In this document: in pieces, positions 1 through 6,882 of the stretch | Position numbering within the stretch: position 1 is the stretch's first letter | Layout: every line of letters begins with the position of its first letter | Assembly (NCBI GenBank): GCA_013203085.1 | Contig: JABMQX010000023.1 | Span: 1-11,056 of the forward strand | DNA: 11,056 bases | Direction: 5' to 3' | From: a bacterium | GTDB lineage: Bacteria > Auribacterota > JABMQX01 | The notes under the pieces: generated by a model | What the model was told of the DNA's origin: nothing | What the model saw: only the letters and a program-made list of their open reading frames with translations | Database searches by the model: none | Translations under genes and position numbers: made by a program

Positions 1-102
1 CGTCCCTTGTGGGTCGCAGATCGCGAGGCGCCCTCCCGGCCAGCGGCTTGCGGGGAGAGACCGTATGTTTCTTGTCCGGAGCTCTGGTAGCGAAATACGT
101 AA
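1..102. repeat. 102-bp near-identical patch shared by the two sigma paralogs (copy A)
   Basis: Partner of 3771-3872, direct orientation, offset 3770 bp. It lies at the same codons of paralog A and reaches the window edge, so it may continue. Nearly all synonymous sites agree here, unlike the flanking coding sequence. Confidence 0.9.
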
Positions 103-886
103 CTGTTCCCGCCAATAGGACAGCTAAGGTAACACCGATAGCAATCTTGCTCTTAGCAGTCATGATCAATCCCCCTTTGACAACAGATGTTGTGGTTGTG
201 GCGGTTTTGGCTGCGATCCCCGCCGTCGAGGCGGCTTTAACGATGGAAGACACAGACATCAGAAAACCCGCCGACGTGGCTTCTGCCGGAAGGCTTCTGA
301 GACCGGCGTCGACGGCAACAATCGGGATGATCACGCCGCGTGCGGCGAGCAGCTTTCTCAACAATCTCAAACCCTTGTTCACCCGTTTGCGGACGGTATC
401 CGCCGACAAATCCATAACCTCGCCTGCTTCCGCATACGACAGTCCCTGCAGAAAGCGCAGTATGAGCGGAACTCGGAACGAGTGTTTCAGTGAGGCCAGT
501 GCGTGATCGAGTTCTTTTCGCAGCTCTGACCTAATAGCAGCCTCGCGGGGAGTCTCCGGGCGGAGGGAACGCTCCCCGGCATCTTCCCGTTTCTTCCTTC
601 TTTGCATGCTCTCTTGTATATGAAGGGACAGATTCAGTGTAGTTGCATACAGCCACGGTTGAGGCGACCTGACATTGATTAACTCGTCTTTCCGCCGCAC
701 TAACTTGACAAAAACCTTTTGGACCACGTCCTCCGCAGCGTGTTTGTCATACAACACCCGGAACGCTATGTTGAACAATGCGAGCTTGTGACGCTGAACG
801 AGGACGCTGAACAACTCCTCGCTCCCATTGCGAACGAAGCCATCCAACAGCTCCTTATCAGTAAGTGATTGACTGGAACATTCCAC
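1..886 (-). CDS. ECF-type sigma factor with membrane-anchored C-terminal extension, paralog A (3' end beyond the window)
   Basis: This gene opens at a GTG (886-884) with an AGAAAGG Shine-Dalgarno just upstream and stays open to the window edge, giving 295 codons. It was found by alignment to the neighbouring complete gene at 1135-4656: the start matches that gene's ATG at a constant offset of 3770 bp with no net indel. The protein begins V/M-ECSSQSLTDKELL. Sigma region 2 lies at about residues 10-100 (LYDKHAAEDVVQKVF, then PQPWLYATTLN) and sigma region 4 at about 120-180 (helix-turn-helix around LSYAEAGEVMDLSADTVRKR). An Ala-rich stretch follows, then a hydrophobic helix at about 247-267 ending YFATRAPDKKH. 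The rest, presumably carboxypeptidase-regulatory-like repeats as in the paralog, is outside the window. Predicted role: promoter recognition with RNA polymerase by a membrane-tethered sigma factor. Overall identity to the paralog looks above half by eye. Target genes are unknown. Confidence 0.88.
   Translation of the reverse strand, partial: MECSSQSLTDKELLDGFVRNGSEELFSVLVQRHKLALFNIAFRVLYDKHAAEDVVQKVFVKLVRRKDELINVRSPQPWLYATTLNLSLHIQESMQRRKKREDAGERSLRPETPREAAIRSELRKELDHALASLKHSFRVPLILRFLQGLSYAEAGEVMDLSADTVRKRVNKGLRLLRKLLAARGVIIPIVAVDAGLRSLPAEATSAGFLMSVSSIVKAASTAGIAAKTATTTTSVVKGGLIMTAKSKIAIGVTLAVLLAGTVTYFATRAPDKKHTVSPRKPLAGRAPRDLRPTRD
161..178 (-). promoter_or_regulatory. Internal Shine-Dalgarno and ATG inside sigma fusion A
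   Basis: On the minus strand AAAGGGGG (178-171) is followed after 7 nt by ATG (163-161), in frame with the sigma gene at codon 242, directly before the transmembrane helix. Initiation here would give a membrane protein without the sigma domains. The same arrangement occurs at the equivalent place in paralog B. It is seen in sequence; its use in translation is inference. Confidence 0.45.
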
Positions 887-1134
887 GGTCGCACCTTTCT
901 GCTTCTCATAATTGTTAGACCGTGCCGAAGCCGGACTCCGGAATTTTTTCTACCGACCGCCGCTTTTTTCAATTAGCCCGACGGTCGGCAGAATTTGCAC
1001 GAGACAAGTGTATCATGCTACGAGAGGATGGAGATCCCCCGCTATATCCCTGCAATCCAACGAAGATGAAGAACATGATCCCCCCGGACTCTGCATCACT
1101 CCCCGCACGTCAAACGACTGCCTGTCGCTCTCAC
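887..1134. other. Intergenic spacer between the two sigma-fusion paralogs
   Basis: These 248 bp separate the TAG stop of paralog B (1137-1135) from the GTG start of paralog A. No gene is supported here. The segment contains an inverted repeat, CCGACCG (953-959) with CGGTCGG (982-988), 22-nt loop, flanked by A/T runs. It could be a weak terminator or operator, but neither strand shows a classical U-tract directly after the stem. No clear promoter hexamers were seen. The gap is long enough for paralog A to have its own promoter. Confidence 0.5.
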
Positions 1135-4100
1135 CTACCTCGACTTCCTCAGCGTCACTGTTTCTTCGGTTTCCTCCCCTTCTCGGACCGTGACGTTGGC
1201 GAACTCGTCCTCGTAACCCAGTGCCCCGACCTTGACGCGGTATTTCCCATCGGGCATATTGCGACTTACATGCAGGCCGTCCTCCCGCGCGATGGCTTCA
1301 AACCCCATGTTCATCAGCTCCTGGAGGTCGGGAAAAAACCCCATGAAGAAGTTCCCCTGCTCATCCATGATCTCTACCTGAGGTCCCCGGACGGGATTCC
1401 CTCTCTCGTCAACTGCTTTGATAATCAGCGTCCCGCCGGCGCTCATCACGAAGTCCGCCCTGTTGTCCGAGCCGGAACGAACCGTCACCTTCCTGCTGGC
1501 TGAAGCATATCCAGTAGCGTCCACAGAAATGACATATTCACCTGGGGCCAAACCCGTCGCTTCGTACACTCCTTCTTCCGAAAGACCAATCTTCTTGGAA
1601 TAGACGCGCCTCCCGTCAGCGTCGTTTGCAGAGAGGAATATCTGTTTGACACGTCGCTCGGGGTCGCTGCCCGCCACTTGCCCAAAGAGCGTCGCGCCGC
1701 TGCTCAAGGAGAAATCGAGGTCTGATGGACCCCGCGAATTCCTGACCTCAGTGGTCAATGCCTGAGGTGCATAGCCCTCCTTGCTTGCGACAACGTAGTA
1801 CGCGCCGTCCTCCACAATCGAAAGACTGTACTTCCCTTCCGAGTCTGTGTTTTCACCGCCTCCCACAAACATGCCCAGCTTCGACATCGCCGCACTTTGT
1901 ATGTCCTTCGCTTCTGTCTGTTCCAGAGCGACTCGCGCCCCCTCGATCGGTTTTCGAGTCTCCGCGTCCACCACCTTCCCAGAGATCCCGCCCTCAGGGA
2001 GCTCGATATCCTTCTCGAGGTCTGTGTCAGTCAAGTCAATTTCCGTCTCGAACAGCGGTGTCGGCATCATACCAGCCATCTTCATGACGCCCAGGCTATA
2101 TTCTCCAGGTTGAAGGTTGTCCATTTCGTACCGGCCGTCTTCATCAGTCCTATCGCTGGCTTGGCTCTGGCTTTTCGTGGCGGCCGTGGTCTTGGGAGAA
2201 AACCCAATGGCGACCATTAGCCCCTTCTGCGGCTCGCCTTTCAGGGTCACCTTTCCGTACACTTTCCGCGGTCCCCCGACCACAATATCCAACCGGGTTT
2301 CTTTATCGTTCTCGATTCGGACGAAGTGCATGTCGGACCGGGTCGGGCCCATGGTCGGCGTGGCGCCTATTTCTATCGCGCCCGCTGTGTACACTCCTTC
2401 TCTCATGTTCATGATGGCATACTTGCCTTGCTCGTCCGTCTGGCCCATTTTCGTCCCGCCAGGACCGACAGCGCCGATCATCCGATTGGCAATGGGCTTG
2501 CCGGCGAGGTCCCGCACCGTTCCAACGAGACTTCCTCCTTGAGAAAGCTCGACAATCAGGTCTGTGATGGCGTCGTTTTCCGCCAGCGTCAGATCCTCAA
2601 CTGTCTTATCGGCGAAATCCTCCGCAGCGACCGTGAGCGAGTAAGTGCCCGGTTCGAGCTTGATGAGGTCGAAGAGTCCGTTCTGATCGGTCTTCGCTTC
2701 GGCGGCTCCCGGCAACATACCAAAAAAAGTCGAGCCCGTGGACAGCTTTACGGTGGCGTCCGCAATAGGCTGCAGGTCCACTTTCGCCAGAACAACCCCC
2801 GATATCACCCCTCCCTGGACCAGTTGGAACTCCACGTTCTCCGTGACTTCCCCTCTCTCCACCTTCACCTCTTGCTCCGCCGGACAATAATTCTGGTGGC
2901 GGGCCTGAAGGGTGAAGGTACCTTCGGGAAGGCTATCCATCTCGAATTCGCCCTTTGCGTTGGTCGTGGACAGGGCTTTTCGCTGAGGAAGCCCAATCTC
3001 GCCAAAGAGAGTAGAGTGCAGAGGATTCTTCTGGACAATCTCCGCACTTTCGATCGGCTTGCCGATGGCGTCCACCACGTGCCCGCGGATGCCGCCGCCG
3101 GGCTCCTGCTTGATGAGGACCCCAGCGGTCGTCTTCTCCACTTCGACGTCAATCCCTCCTTTGTACGACTGAGCGTATCCCTCCGCGATGGAGGCCAACA
3201 TGTACTTTCCTGCAGAAAGACCGGAGACCCGGAATTTCCCTTCGGGGTCGTTAAACTCCTTTCCGTCTGTGGGAAGGTAGATATCCACCTCCTTCTTGAA
3301 GAGAGCCAACGTCAGTCCGCCGCCTCTGGTGTCCTCGGAAGGTACGATTCGGAAGTGCTCCAGCGGCACACCTGTCGCTGCATCCACCACCTTGCCCTCT
3401 ATGGCCCCGCCCAGAGTCATCGTGAGGACGATGTCCTGTTTCGGACCGTCCATGTTCTCCTGGACTGCGACGTAGTCTTCCTTTTCGGCGCCGAGGAAAT
3501 ACCTTTTCCCTTCCTGATACTCAAAGCCGAACCGCCCATCCTCCTTCGTCTCGTATTCGAGTGGCTCGGCTTCCGCCAAGGATTCGAGTCTTTGCAGCGA
3601 GATGTCGTCCCACGAATAGAAAAACACCTGCACCTTCGCCCCCTCAATGGGATTTCCCACCTTATCGATTACTATCCCTGAAATGCCGAATTCCTGAGCC
3701 TGCTCCGGAAATCCATTGCTTTCGGTGTCGATCACTTGAACGGGGATCTCGTCCTCTCCTCGAGCGCCTCCGTCCCTTGTGGGTCGCAGATCGCGAGGCG
3801 CCCTCCCGGCCAACGGCTTGCGAGGAGAGACCGTATGTTTCTTGTCCGGAGCTCTGGTAGCGAAATACGTAATTGACCCTGCCACGAGGATAGCGGCGAC
3901 AACACCTGTGGCAATCTTGCCTTTTGCAGTCATGATTGTTACCCCCTTGACGATGGACGTCGAAGTTATGGCGGCTTTGGCAGCGACGGACGCCGTTGAC
4001 GCAGCCTTGATAATGGGAGACACAGACGTGAGGAAATTCGCGGACGCGGCTTTGGCAGGAATGCTTCTCAGCCCCGCTTCGATGGCGACCACTGGGACCA

Positions 4101-4656
4101 ACAGCCCCCGTCCCACCAGCAATTTTCTCAGCGCTTTCAGTCCACGATGCACGCGCTTGCGGGTAGCATTCGGAGACAGACCCAGCGTCTTGCTGGTTTC
4201 CTCGCAGGATAAGTCCTGCATGTAGCGGAGCATCAACGGAATGCGCAATGAGTCCTTCAGCTTCGCCAGAGCCGCATCCAGTTCCGTTCTCAGCTCGGTT
4301 CTGGTAGCAGCTTCGCGAGGCGTCTCCGAATTGAGAGATGGCTTCATGACTTTCTCACGATCTTCCCTTCTTCTCGTCTGCTTCTGCATATCAATGGAGT
4401 GGTTGAGTGTTGCCCTGTAGAGCCACGATTGAGGCGACTGCACATCGGGTAGTCGGTTTCTTTGCACGAACAGTGTCACGAATACCGTTTGGACAGCGTC
4501 CTCAGCGGCATGTTTGTCGTATAGGACCCCGTACGCCACATTGAATAACCTCAGCTTGTAATGCTGGACGAGCGCGTTGAATGACTCCTCGCCACCATCG
4601 CGAGTGAAGTTCTCAAACAACTGATTGCCTGTAACAGAGTGAGTTGCATTTTCCAT
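1135..4656 (-). CDS. Membrane-anchored ECF sigma factor fused to nine carboxypeptidase-regulatory-like repeats, paralog B
   Basis: This complete 1173-aa protein starts at ATG 4656 with an AAAGGAGG Shine-Dalgarno about 12 nt upstream and ends at TAG. Residues 10-100 form sigma-70 region 2 (core YDKHAAEDAVQTVF, then PQSWLYRATLNHSID). Residues 122-182 form region 4 with a helix-turn-helix (LSCEETSKTLGLSPNATRKR). An Ala/Ser-rich linker leads to one transmembrane helix at about 247-267, a basic/proline segment (268-300), then about nine CarboxypepD_reg-like beta-sandwich repeats starting near 324, 416, 520, 615, 708, 797, 888, 987 and 1074. Each has a G-x-V-x-D...G-x-P-I-x-x-A strand pair and a later E-G-x-Y/F turn. 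Inferred topology: sigma domains in the cytoplasm, repeats outside. Family knowledge: such fusions occur in Planctomycetes-like bacteria; the ectodomain is presumed to sense or tether, with no catalytic residues seen. No separate anti-sigma gene is visible, so the extension may itself control activity. Confidence 0.93.
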   Translation of the reverse strand: MENATHSVTGNQLFENFTRDGGEESFNALVQHYKLRLFNVAYGVLYDKHAAEDAVQTVFVTLFVQRNRLPDVQSPQSWLYRATLNHSIDMQKQTRRREDREKVMKPSLNSETPREAATRTELRTELDAALAKLKDSLRIPLMLRYMQDLSCEETSKTLGLSPNATRKRVHRGLKALRKLLVGRGLLVPVVAIEAGLRSIPAKAASANFLTSVSPIIKAASTASVAAKAAITSTSIVKGVTIMTAKGKIATGVVAAILVAGSITYFATRAPDKKHTVSPRKPLAGRAPRDLRPTRDGGARGEDEIPVQVIDTESNGFPEQAQEFGISGIVIDKVGNPIEGAKVQVFFYSWDDISLQRLESLAEAEPLEYETKEDGRFGFEYQEGKRYFLGAEKEDYVAVQENMDGPKQDIVLTMTLGGAIEGKVVDAATGVPLEHFRIVPSEDTRGGGLTLALFKKEVDIYLPTDGKEFNDPEGKFRVSGLSAGKYMLASIAEGYAQSYKGGIDVEVEKTTAGVLIKQEPGGGIRGHVVDAIGKPIESAEIVQKNPLHSTLFGEIGLPQRKALSTTNAKGEFEMDSLPEGTFTLQARHQNYCPAEQEVKVERGEVTENVEFQLVQGGVISGVVLAKVDLQPIADATVKLSTGSTFFGMLPGAAEAKTDQNGLFDLIKLEPGTYSLTVAAEDFADKTVEDLTLAENDAITDLIVELSQGGSLVGTVRDLAGKPIANRMIGAVGPGGTKMGQTDEQGKYAIMNMREGVYTAGAIEIGATPTMGPTRSDMHFVRIENDKETRLDIVVGGPRKVYGKVTLKGEPQKGLMVAIGFSPKTTAATKSQSQASDRTDEDGRYEMDNLQPGEYSLGVMKMAGMMPTPLFETEIDLTDTDLEKDIELPEGGISGKVVDAETRKPIEGARVALEQTEAKDIQSAAMSKLGMFVGGGENTDSEGKYSLSIVEDGAYYVVASKEGYAPQALTTEVRNSRGPSDLDFSLSSGATLFGQVAGSDPERRVKQIFLSANDADGRRVYSKKIGLSEEGVYEATGLAPGEYVISVDATGYASASRKVTVRSGSDNRADFVMSAGGTLIIKAVDERGNPVRGPQVEIMDEQGNFFMGFFPDLQELMNMGFEAIAREDGLHVSRNMPDGKYRVKVGALGYEDEFANVTVREGEETEETVTLRKSR
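3771..3872. repeat. 102-bp near-identical patch shared by the two sigma paralogs (copy B)
   Basis: Bases 3771-3872 match 1-102 with two differences (aligned positions 43 and 53), while the adjoining paralogous coding sequence drops to roughly 70% identity immediately beyond 102/3872. The patch encodes the end of the transmembrane helix and the following basic/proline linker (residues 264-295), identical in both proteins. The other end of the match lies beyond the left edge of the window, so its full length is unknown. Confidence 0.9.
3931..3948 (-). promoter_or_regulatory. Internal Shine-Dalgarno and ATG inside sigma fusion B
   Basis: On the minus strand AAGGGGG (3948-3942) precedes an in-frame ATG (3933-3931, codon 242) by 8 nt. 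Translation from here would start MTAKGKIATG and give a 932-aa protein with an N-terminal membrane helix and all nine repeats but no sigma domains. Paralog A keeps the same motif. It is seen in sequence; use as a start is inference. Confidence 0.45.
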
Positions 4657-4843
4657 TTCCGCGCTTTTCCTCCTTTGCTAGTCACCGTGTAAGACGACGC
4701 AGAGGCGGCATTTGAGCCATGTTTTCTTGAGAAATGTGGCATTAGGGGGTTCCCCCCTCGGCAAACCATCGCTCACTGCAATTCAGGGCATAGCCGGGAA
4801 ACCCCTTGGGCAGGGCATTGCTCTCATTCTGATATTTGCACAA

Positions 4844-4904
4844 ACTCGCCTGATCTGCAGGACGTTGCGTGCGTTTCTGGCTTCGAGGGGCGTCCACCCG
4901 TTCG
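4844..4904 (+). repeat. Possible diverged member of the dispersed non-coding repeat family (R1)
   Basis: CAGGACGTTGCGTGC (4858-4872) matches CAGGAAGTTGCGTGC in the repeat near 10766, followed by TCGAGGGG. A hairpin, CGA-GGG (4884-4890) with CCC-TCG (4897-4904), sits where the other copies have theirs. Part of the segment (GTGCGTTTCTGGC-TTCG) also resembles the other half of the repeat, so the register is uncertain and this is the weakest member. Confidence 0.35.
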
Positions 4905-5384
4905 CGGTTGTGTCCTCCGTCCGTTCAGCCTGGTCCTTGATTGGTTGGGCTTTTGTAGAGAGGGAACACCCTATCTTCAGAAGCAGAAGCCAATCTCCTG
5001 GCCAAGGTAAGGCAGAACAGACTGCACCTCGATCTCTTAGCTCGGGTAGAGGTTGTGGGTTTCGCCCCCAGGGGAGGCCCGCGGAGCAAGCTTCGTGAGT
5101 CCGGGCTCCACGGTCCAGTGATGTCCGCAGCCGTTACGTCTTTCTTCAGGCGCATCGCTGAGTGTTGGAGGTCTCGCAACGGAGAGCTTGCCTTGGCGGA
5201 CGTTAAAGACCTCATTGAAAGCGGGAAATCCGTCCGCACGGGTCTGGATAAAATCGAATTCTCCAATTGGCCAGTTCGCTTATGGTTATGAGTATAGGAC
5301 TACTCGATACGTAAGTAAACCTCCACGTCGTCCGCGTAGTCTTCCGCCCAAACCCTGCCTTGGACTGGCTACTTCCCAGTTTTA

Positions 5385-5432
5385 AAATTCACGCGCCGCT
5401 TAAACGCGTTTTTGGCTTTTCGTTCAGAGTGC
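5385..5432 (+). repeat. Dispersed non-coding repeat, partial copy (R2)
   Basis: AATTCACGCGCCGCTTAAAC and the following GCGTTTTTGGCTTTTCGTTC align with the copy at 10667-10712 at about three matches in four over 40 bp. CGCGCCGCTTAAACGCGT (5392-5409) also matches CGCGCCGATTAAAGGCGT at 6883-6900 with two differences. It lies about 90 bp beyond the stop codon of the amidohydrolase. No open reading frame is conserved across copies. Confidence 0.5.
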
Positions 5433-5521
5433 GCACCATCGAAGGAGACCAAAAAAGTTCTTGGCCGATATGTCTGCCTGAATATTGTGCAAGCTGTTGA
5501 ACACGTAACCGCAGCCGGGCA

Positions 5522-6352
5522 TCACAGACCGAGCAGGCGTCCAATGTTACCTCCGAGAATCAACGCCTCCTTTTCTCGGGGCAACTTCAGCAGGCGGATC
5601 TTATACAATTCAACGCGTGAATTCACGAGCGGACCGTCCGAACCGAAGATCAGCTTCTCGAAAGGCAACTCCCGTGCCGCCTGTTGGAGATACATGAAGA
5701 AAACCACGGACGAGGTATCCAAAAAGAGGTTGGGAAGTCGCTGTGCCGCCTGGATCGCCCGAACGTGCTCTTTCCAGTCGCGAGAGGCGAAACTCCCCAG
5801 GTGCGCCATGATGAAAGCGACCTGAGGAGAGGACCGAACGACTTCGAGGCTCTCGTTGACCGTGGGCGGGTGGAAAAGGATCGGGATCTTTAGTTCGGCT
5901 GCCGTTTCCACCATCTCGTAGGTGGGCACGCCGTGTAGTTTCAGCCCCCTGAGACCGAACTCTCGGACCTCGCGGCGCAGCAGGCTACGGATTCTGCCTG
6001 CCTCCGTCTTTGCGTCGTGTTTCGCAAAGCCGATGAACTTGTCCGGCCATCGCTGTACAAAGGAAGCAATTTCCTTGTTAGCCTCCTCGTATGTCACGTT
6101 GCTTATCGGGAAAAGAATCGCCTGATCGATGCCCGACTCTTCCATGCGGCGCAGCGTCCATTCTGGATCGTTGTAGGTGGTCCAGGGGTCACAAGTTGAG
6201 TCCTTCTTGCCGTAGTTGAGTCCCTTGCCCGCATGGCAATGGGCATCAATGACTCGCAGACGTTGCTGTCCGGCGGCTTGCCCCAGCGAGCTAGCCAGAG
6301 GGGCAGAGCCACCGAAGAGAATGCCACCTTTTAAGAACTCGCGACGGTTCAT
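5522..6352 (-). CDS. Tat-exported metal-dependent amidohydrolase (amidohydrolase family 2, TIM barrel)
   Basis: This 276-aa protein starts at ATG 6352, 8 nt after a strong AGGAGG site. The N-terminus NRREFLKGG plus a short hydrophobic stretch is a twin-arginine (Tat) signal, so it is likely exported folded. The mature part has the hallmarks of PF04909-type hydrolases: D-x-H-x-H at residues 36-40 (H38, H40), KLHG with K138/H140, H161 in ILFHPP, H184 in MAHLG, and D239 in FGSDGP at the end of the barrel. Such enzymes hydrolyse or decarboxylate carboxylates, lactones or amides with one divalent metal; the substrate cannot be read from sequence. The length is normal for compact members of the family. 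It lies 42 bp downstream of a small membrane-protein gene and is probably co-transcribed with it. Confidence 0.9.
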   Translation of the reverse strand: MNRREFLKGGILFGGSAPLASSLGQAAGQQRLRVIDAHCHAGKGLNYGKKDSTCDPWTTYNDPEWTLRRMEESGIDQAILFPISNVTYEEANKEIASFVQRWPDKFIGFAKHDAKTEAGRIRSLLRREVREFGLRGLKLHGVPTYEMVETAAELKIPILFHPPTVNESLEVVRSSPQVAFIMAHLGSFASRDWKEHVRAIQAAQRLPNLFLDTSSVVFFMYLQQAARELPFEKLIFGSDGPLVNSRVELYKIRLLKLPREKEALILGGNIGRLLGL

Positions 6353-6394
6353 CCTAGCGTCCTCCTTTGGGTGCTGGGTTCATTCGTGTGTCTA

Positions 6395-6619
6395 TCAGCT
6401 CCCCTGATCAGAATCCCTATGATGATACACAGAGGTCCTCCAAGCCACTTTGACAGACTTGACAATACCCCAGCCAACAAAAGCAGGCAGTACACCAAGT
6501 ATCGGAGGTAGCGTGAAGTGGGCGCTGCACCCCAGGAATATGCCGAGTACACCCAGGACAAGAAGTACAATTCCCAAGATGAACGCCGTGCCAGCGCAGG
6601 CCTTGTCGAATGTGCTCAC
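6395..6619 (-). CDS. Small two-helix integral membrane protein, function unknown
   Basis: This 74-aa protein starts at GTG 6619 after an AAGGAGA site 5-6 nt upstream. It is rich in hydrophobic residues: helix 1 at about residues 11-30 (TAFILGIVLLVLGVLGIFLG) and helix 2 at about 37-57 (LPPILGVLPAFVGWGIVKS), joined by a short polar turn with a Cys. The tail after VAWR is short and polar. I do not recognise a named family, although the hydrophobicity pattern and a good ribosome site make a real gene likely. The next gene, the amidohydrolase, starts 42 bp after the stop, so the two may form an operon. In the last third an overlapping frame (6349-6570) carries another hydrophobic segment, so a frameshift near the C-terminus cannot be excluded. 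Confidence 0.65.
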   Translation of the reverse strand: MSTFDKACAGTAFILGIVLLVLGVLGIFLGCSAHFTLPPILGVLPAFVGWGIVKSVKVAWRTSVYHHRDSDQGS

Positions 6620-6717
6620 ACCGTTCTCCTTATAGTACGCACCGATGATGTGCTGATAGATTATCCTGATCTGGATAAGTCACTGATCCTTTGGGCCGGA
6701 TTTACAGGGGATCAACC

Positions 6718-6724
6718 AAGTTCC
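6718..6724 (-). promoter_or_regulatory. Candidate ECF-type -35 element (GGAACTT)
   Basis: The minus strand reads GGGAACTTGG here, matching the classical extracytoplasmic-function -35 core GGAACTT. It lies about 100 nt upstream of the small membrane protein gene. The expected -10 region 15-17 nt further on (around CTGTAAATCC) does not match a known ECF -10, so this is suggestive only. Confidence 0.25.
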
Positions 6725-6882
6725 CACACCTGTAGTTTAGGAAGAACGGGCCATCTGTCAAGTCGCCGATGATTCTTTCTTTCAAACCTGTGTTTCTCGT
6801 GTCGGGTCAGAAGTCCCCCTCTTAGCTACCGGAATCCTTAGGGAAGGTACAGAAGGTGAGCTGAGGAAATGTTTGCCCTTAT

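Larger units (their letters stand above)
4657..5521. other. Gene-poor spacer upstream of sigma fusion B
   Basis: No convincing gene lies in these 865 bp. Open frames on both strands (for example 4712-5098 + and 4925-5266 -) lack Shine-Dalgarno sites and have low-complexity, Arg/Ser-rich translations without recognisable motifs. The part next to the sigma start holds a GC-rich inverted repeat, GGGGGTTCCCCC (4745-4756), a possible operator or promoter element. Repeat-like segments lie at 4844-4904 and 5385-5432. The segment also separates the sigma gene from the 3' end of the amidohydrolase, so it should hold that gene's terminator, but no strong hairpin with a U-tract was recognised. Confidence 0.5.

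Noticed and set aside
766..972. 68-codon minus-strand open frame overlapping the start of sigma fusion A
   Set aside because: It is in another frame from the sigma domain that aligns co-linearly to paralog B.
953..988. Inverted repeat CCGACCG/CGGTCGG as a terminator after sigma fusion B
   Set aside because: The loop is 22 nt and no U-tract follows directly; kept only as a note in the spacer entry.
2326..3681. 451-codon open frame on the + strand
   Set aside because: It lies wholly antisense to the sigma-fusion gene, which has clear domains and a ribosome site. Its translation is Arg/Leu/His-rich with no motif, as expected for an opposite-strand shadow.
4712..5098. 128-codon + strand open frame in the spacer upstream of sigma fusion B
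   Set aside because: No ribosome site, no motif, low-complexity second half (Ser/Arg/Gly) and overlap with repeat-like sequence.
5055..5291. + strand frame ending ALADVKDLIESGKSVRTGLDKI
   Set aside because: The last 50 residues look helix-like, but there is no Shine-Dalgarno before the internal ATG near 5120 and nothing recognisable. A decayed gene remnant is possible but not supportable.
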